A program made the position numbers and the translations under genes. A DNA stretch of 64,000 nt. Source: Flavobacterium anseongense (lineage in GTDB: Bacteria; Bacteroidota; Bacteroidia; Flavobacteriales; Flavobacteriaceae). The notes under the pieces were generated by a model. The model saw only the letters and a program-made list of their open reading frames with translations, did not search any database and was not told the origin of the DNA. The stretch is from the NCBI RefSeq assembly GCF_021608185.1, contig NZ_JAKIHN010000005.1:1-64000 (forward strand). Direction: 5' to 3'. Numbering within the stretch: the stretch's first letter is position 1; each line of letters starts with the position of its first letter. Positions 60,567-64,000 of this stretch are shown piece by piece.

Positions 60567-60691
60567 TGAACACACAGGAAATCTTAGTTTATCTAACGGT
60601 TGCAGTAGCTTTGGTTTTTATAATCCGAAAGTTCTTTTGGAAGAAAAAAGCAAAAAAAAACTGTGGTGATGATGATTGTGGTTGTCACTAA
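60566..60691 (+). CDS. FeoB-associated Cys-rich membrane protein
   Basis: A 41-residue protein: one transmembrane helix (about 6-22), a lysine-rich stretch, and a Cys/Asp/His tail (Cys33, Cys38, Cys40, His41 in NCGDDDCGCH). The layout fits the small FeoB-associated proteins, thought to help FeoB. Its ATG shares one base with the feoB stop, and its own stop overlaps that of the convergent regulator gene. Confidence 0.88.
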   Translation: MNTQEILVYLTVAVALVFIIRKFFWKKKAKKNCGDDDCGCH

Positions 60692-61341
60692 ATAATTTTT
60701 ACGTAAAGATTATTAGCGATTATATTGGAAACCGTAACGGCATTTTCTTCGACTTTTATCCGCAACGACAAATCAAATTCTTCTTTGGCTATAACGACAA
60801 TTTTAGATCCTAATGTAATTTGATTTTTATCCAGATATTTCAAAAATTGCGCTGACGAATCTTTGACACCTATACAAATTCCGGTTTGGTTTTCTTTGAG
60901 TTCGGCCAATACTAATTTCTCTACTTTATTGATTTTTCCGTTCGCATCGGGAATTGGATCACCATGTGGATCTTCGGTTGGATTGCCTAAAAAGTTATCC
61001 AGTTTATTAATTAGTTTTTCCGATTTTATGTGTTCCAATTGTTCGGCAATATCGTGAACTTCATCCCAGGAGAATTGCAATTTATCTACTAAAAAAACTT
61101 CCCATAAACGATGCTTTCTGACAATCATTTTTGCCAAATGGCTTCCTTTTTCGGTCAATAAAACACCTTGGTATTTTTTGTAAACGATTAATTCTTTTTC
61201 AGCCAATTTCTTTAGCATATCTGTTACTGAAGACGCTTTGGTTTCCATTTTTTCGGCTATGGCATTGGTGCTTACTTCGACACCGGAAGCGGCAGTAATA
61301 TGGTAAATGGTTTTTAGATAATTCTCTTCTGAAAAAGTCAT
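60688..61341 (-). CDS. DtxR/MntR family metal-dependent regulator
   Basis: A 217-residue repressor. N-terminal winged helix (about 1-65), dimerisation and metal-binding domain (RKHRLWEVFL ... EVHDIAEQLEHI; DPHGDPIP) and a C-terminal FeoA/SH3-like domain (about 150-215). At the primary metal site, His77, Glu100, Glu103 and His104 follow the ExxEH pattern of MntR, not the CxxEH of DtxR. Asn7 occupies the position of Asp8 (MntR) or Met10 (DtxR). It lies downstream of the Nramp gene and converges on feoAB, and so probably controls manganese or iron uptake. Confidence 0.92.
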   Translation of the reverse strand: MTFSEENYLKTIYHITAASGVEVSTNAIAEKMETKASSVTDMLKKLAEKELIVYKKYQGVLLTEKGSHLAKMIVRKHRLWEVFLVDKLQFSWDEVHDIAEQLEHIKSEKLINKLDNFLGNPTEDPHGDPIPDANGKINKVEKLVLAELKENQTGICIGVKDSSAQFLKYLDKNQITLGSKIVVIAKEEFDLSLRIKVEENAVTVSNIIANNLYVKII

Positions 61342-61360
61342 AGTGCTTGATAATCTGATT

Positions 61361-61404
61361 TAGCCCCGAAAGCAGTGGAAATAGCTCCTGAAATAAATTC
61401 AGGA
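61361..61404. repeat. Partial TAGCCCCGA repeat head next to a TCCTGAA/TTCAGGA hairpin
   Basis: TAGCCCCGAAAGCAGTGGAAAT (in part, 61361-61382) combines the head of the 13382/19212 element with the GCAGTGGAAAT module of the repeat at 5311-5417. TCCTGAA (61386-61392) and TTCAGGA (61398-61404) form a 7-bp hairpin. It fills the 75-base gap between the Nramp and regulator genes. Confidence 0.6.
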
Positions 61405-61416
61405 TAAATTCTAAAA

Positions 61417-63288
61417 TTAATTTTTAACAATAAACAAAGGTATGTTTATTTTATGACGAACGTTGTCAACCGTGGTTCCGAATATCAAGTCTTTGAAACC
61501 GGTGTGCCCATGTGTTCCCATAATTAGCAAATCGTAATTGCCTTCGTTAATAATTTTCGGGATGACTTTTCCAGGCTTCCCAAATCCTAATTTGACTTCT
61601 ATTTGAAATCCTTTTTCTTCTAATAATCTTTTATAATCCATTAATAATTTTTCATCTATCGTTGTCTCGAGGTCACTAGTCTTGCTGCCGTAAATCATGG
61701 CTCCTACAGTTTCAACCACATGTATCAATGTATATTTTGTTTCTTTACTTCCTATGTCGAACGCATGGTTTAGCGCTTTTTCATCGGCATCTGAAAAATC
61801 TACCGAAATAGCTATGCTTTTCTTGTCATAATTCCGTTCCGGACTAAGCTTTACAATCATGTTGTGAGGCGAATGATTTGAGATTACGCCTTTTGCCTCG
61901 GTGACAAATGGTTTGAATATGATATATAAAAGCAAAAGCAAAAACCCAAACGCTAACGGAACAACTGTGAGCCACAAAACAATCGGATTTTCTGAAGTTT
62001 GGAGCCAGCCTTGAATTTCGTTAAAAACCAATTTGGCATTCAATGAAACAATAATTACGGCAATAATCCATGAGGCAATTTGTGTAGCTGTACTGATTTG
62101 AAATCCTTTCATTTTATTCTTATCGCTCACAAAATGTATCAATGGAATGATAGCAAAACCCAATTGTAAACTCAAAATCACCTGACTCAAAATCAGCATT
62201 TTTCCAGTTACGCTTTCGCCAAAAATTGAAATAACAATTACAGCCGGAACAATCGCAATTAATCTGGTAATGATGCGTCGGACCCAAGGTTGAATTCGTA
62301 AATTTAAATAACCTTCCATGATAATTTGACCCGCCAATGTTCCTGTAATTGTTGAACTTTGCCCAGCTGCAATCAGAGCAACTGCAAATAAAATTGGTGC
62401 CCATTGTGTTCCCAACATAGGTTCTAAGAGTCGATGTGCATCCTGAATCTCGGCAACTTCAAATAATCCGTTATTGTAAAAAGTAGCCGCAGCTAAAATT
62501 AAAATGGCTGCATTTACAAAAAATGCCAAGTTCAGGGCAATTGTCGAATCTATAAAATTATACTTCAACGCTTGCTTTATTCCGGTTTTGCTTCGGTCGA
62601 ATTTTCGAGTTTGAACTAAGGACGAATGCAGGTATAAATTGTGTGGCATTACAGTAGCACCAATGATTCCAATAGCAATATAAAGAGCTTCTTTGCTTGG
62701 CATACTCGGAATTAATCCTTTAAGAACGCTTCCTACTTCGGGCTGAGCAAAAATCATTTCAAAAACAAATGAAAATCCAATGATAGCTACCAATGCGATG
62801 ATAAAAGCTTCCATTTTTCTAATGCCTTTATTAATTAGAAACAGCAATAAAAAAGTGTCTAAAACAGTAATGAGTACACCTTCGAGCAGCGGAATTCCGA
62901 ATAATAAATTCAGTCCAATTGCCATTCCGAGGACTTCGGCCAAATCACAGGCTGCGATGGCAATTTCGGCAAGAAAATATAAAATATAGTTTATGAATTT
63001 TGAATACGTTTCTCGTGATGCCTGTGCCAAATCGCGCTGTGTAACTATTCCTAATCGTGCGCTCAAACTTTGTAAAAGCAACGCCATAATGTTGCTCATC
63101 AATAAAACCCAAAGCAAAGCATAGCCAAATTGGCTTCCGCCGGCAATATCAGTTGCCCAGTTTCCGGGATCCATATAACCAACACTTATTAAGTAGGCCG
63201 GACCAAGAAATGCCAATATTTTTCTAAAACCAGTTTTTTTGTTTTCGGTGGCAACCGACTGATTTACTTCTTCTAATGACTTTCCCAT
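61417..63288 (-). CDS. Nramp-type Mn2+/Fe2+ transporter fused to a universal stress protein domain
   Basis: A 623-residue fusion. Residues about 22-450 are an eleven-helix Nramp divalent-metal transporter with the metal-site motif DPGNW (40-44) in the first helix and MPHNLYLHS in the sixth. Residues about 486-623 are a cytoplasmic universal-stress-protein domain with the nucleotide motif GTHGHTGFKDLIFGTT (G-2x-G-9x-GT). The Usp domain may regulate transport in response to nucleotides. It is transcribed ahead of the DtxR/MntR-type regulator, with a palindrome in its upstream region. Confidence 0.93.
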   Translation of the reverse strand: MGKSLEEVNQSVATENKKTGFRKILAFLGPAYLISVGYMDPGNWATDIAGGSQFGYALLWVLLMSNIMALLLQSLSARLGIVTQRDLAQASRETYSKFINYILYFLAEIAIAACDLAEVLGMAIGLNLLFGIPLLEGVLITVLDTFLLLFLINKGIRKMEAFIIALVAIIGFSFVFEMIFAQPEVGSVLKGLIPSMPSKEALYIAIGIIGATVMPHNLYLHSSLVQTRKFDRSKTGIKQALKYNFIDSTIALNLAFFVNAAILILAAATFYNNGLFEVAEIQDAHRLLEPMLGTQWAPILFAVALIAAGQSSTITGTLAGQIIMEGYLNLRIQPWVRRIITRLIAIVPAVIVISIFGESVTGKMLILSQVILSLQLGFAIIPLIHFVSDKNKMKGFQISTATQIASWIIAVIIVSLNAKLVFNEIQGWLQTSENPIVLWLTVVPLAFGFLLLLLYIIFKPFVTEAKGVISNHSPHNMIVKLSPERNYDKKSIAISVDFSDADEKALNHAFDIGSKETKYTLIHVVETVGAMIYGSKTSDLETTIDEKLLMDYKRLLEEKGFQIEVKLGFGKPGKVIPKIINEGNYDLLIMGTHGHTGFKDLIFGTTVDNVRHKINIPLFIVKN

Positions 63289-63338
63289 TTTAAAAATATT
63301 TTCACAAATATAAAAATAATTTGATTAGAGTAAATATT

Positions 63339-63358
63339 TTTTTAGTTTTGTCTAAAAA
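63339..63358. promoter_or_regulatory. Candidate DtxR/MntR-type operator
   Basis: TTTTTAG (63339-63345) and CTAAAAA (63352-63358) form a perfect 7+7 inverted repeat with a 6-base spacer in the 76-base divergent region upstream of the Nramp gene. The TTTAGnnnnnnCTAAA shape is like operators of this regulator family. The regulator gene is in the same operon. Confidence 0.5.
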
Positions 63359-63364
63359 TAATTT

Positions 63365-64000
63365 ATGAAAAATAAACTGCTGTTGCTTTGTGTATTTGGA
63401 TTCACAACAATTCAGGCGCAAACCGAACCAATTCAGGCTGACCGACCTGACCAAACCGAAACTCCTGCGATTGTTCCGAGAGGAATGTTTCAAGTAGAAA
63501 CGGGATTTACATTTCAAAAAAATGATGAAAGCAGCAATTCGAATAGTTTACCAACCGTATTATGGAAATATGGTGTGAACGAAAATTTTGAATTGCGTTT
63601 GATTACCGAATTTGTTTCTGAAAAAAATTTTGATGAAAAAACAAACGGTTTTACTCCAGTTCTGATTGGTTTTAAAGTTAAACTTTGTGAGGAAAAAGGA
63701 ATCGTTCCGAAAACATCTTTTATTGGTCATCTTGGCTTGCCAAATGTGGCTTCGTCAAAATACAAAAACGATTTTGTCGCTCCTGAATTTAGGTTTACGA
63801 TGCAGCATACGCTTTCCGAAAAGTTTTCTTTAAGCTATAACTTAGGCTGTGAATGGGATGGAATGACGCCCGAAACAACTTTCATTTATACACTGACAAC
63901 AGGATATTCTATAAATAAAAAACTCGGTTTTTATGCCGAATTGTTCGGCTTTGCACCCGAAAAAAATAAAGCAGACCACAGTTTTGATGGCGGATTTACC
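63365..64000 (+). CDS. Outer-membrane transporter-like protein, truncated by the window edge
   Basis: The first 212 residues of a protein that continues past the right edge. Signal peptide (MKNKLLLLCVFGFTTIQAQ), then a beta-rich region (QADRPDQTETPAIVPRGMFQVETGFTFQKN; alternating strands) resembling the phenol-degradation MetA-type/transporter-like outer-membrane beta-barrel family. It diverges from the Nramp gene and shares the 76-base region with the palindrome, so it may be co-regulated. Confidence 0.7.
   Translation, partial: MKNKLLLLCVFGFTTIQAQTEPIQADRPDQTETPAIVPRGMFQVETGFTFQKNDESSNSNSLPTVLWKYGVNENFELRLITEFVSEKNFDEKTNGFTPVLIGFKVKLCEEKGIVPKTSFIGHLGLPNVASSKYKNDFVAPEFRFTMQHTLSEKFSLSYNLGCEWDGMTPETTFIYTLTTGYSINKKLGFYAELFGFAPEKNKADHSFDGGFT

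Overview
The window comes from an AT-rich member of the Bacteroidota, most likely a Flavobacterium or close relative. The evidence is: two secreted proteins with type IX secretion (T9SS) C-terminal sorting domains; several TAnnTTTG-type -7 promoter elements in front of genes (TACTTTTG occurs three times); almost no Shine-Dalgarno sequences; FeoB with a tiny Cys-rich partner; and dispersed intergenic repeats of a kind I recall from Flavobacterium genomes. The last point is memory, not a search. No tRNA, rRNA, CRISPR array, insertion sequence or prophage was seen.

Layout. 66-2034 (minus): a tightly overlapping cassette of small membrane proteins (TM2, DUF2752, DUF4870-like) and an M48 peptidase. 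2095-3830 (minus): VOC protein, membrane protein and D-2-hydroxyacid dehydrogenase, again overlapping. 3961-18520 (minus): a large catabolic locus. From the promoter-distal end it encodes an M20-type carbamoylase, both subunits of an NAD-type dihydropyrimidine dehydrogenase (PreA/PreT), a nitrilase-family beta-ureidopropionase, dihydropyrimidinase, an NCS1 nucleobase transporter, a class III aminotransferase and methylmalonate-semialdehyde dehydrogenase. Separately terminated upstream are deoC and a split two-part aldehyde dehydrogenase. Together they would take uracil or thymine to beta-amino acids and on to acetyl-CoA or propionyl-CoA, and deoxyribose 5-phosphate to glyceraldehyde 3-phosphate and acetate.

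19426-21444 is an M13 peptidase lipoprotein. 21506-30972 is a galactan/galactose locus: a GntR regulator with a LacI-type sensor domain, diverging from galM, a GH53 endo-galactanase, a GH2 beta-galactosidase, galK, galT and a sodium/sugar symporter. It has no SusC/SusD pair and is bounded by two nearly identical terminators. 31078-36633 holds an L,D-transpeptidase, an NTF2-like protein, and a small cluster that I consider the best candidate for an undescribed system: a 37-residue membrane peptide, a membrane-anchored HMA-like protein and a lipoprotein with truncated-haemoglobin features. An SDR threonine dehydrogenase follows.

36792-55244 is mainly housekeeping and secreted functions: lipoprotein, T9SS repeat protein, mfd, T9SS metalloprotease with FN3 and CUB domains, yraN, LD-carboxypeptidase, metG, HAD hydrolase, HRDC protein, a tail-less SSB, zinc-ribbon protein, M28 membrane peptidase, and an ORF6N-domain gene containing a striking 25-bp palindrome. 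55276-57330 is a second M13 peptidase. 57470-63288 is a metal cluster: SCO protein, feoA, feoB and a Cys-rich peptide, converging on an Nramp-universal-stress-protein fusion and a DtxR/MntR regulator. A secreted transporter-like protein begins at 63365 and runs off the right edge.

Functions are assigned from recognisable motifs and family knowledge only; no database search was possible.
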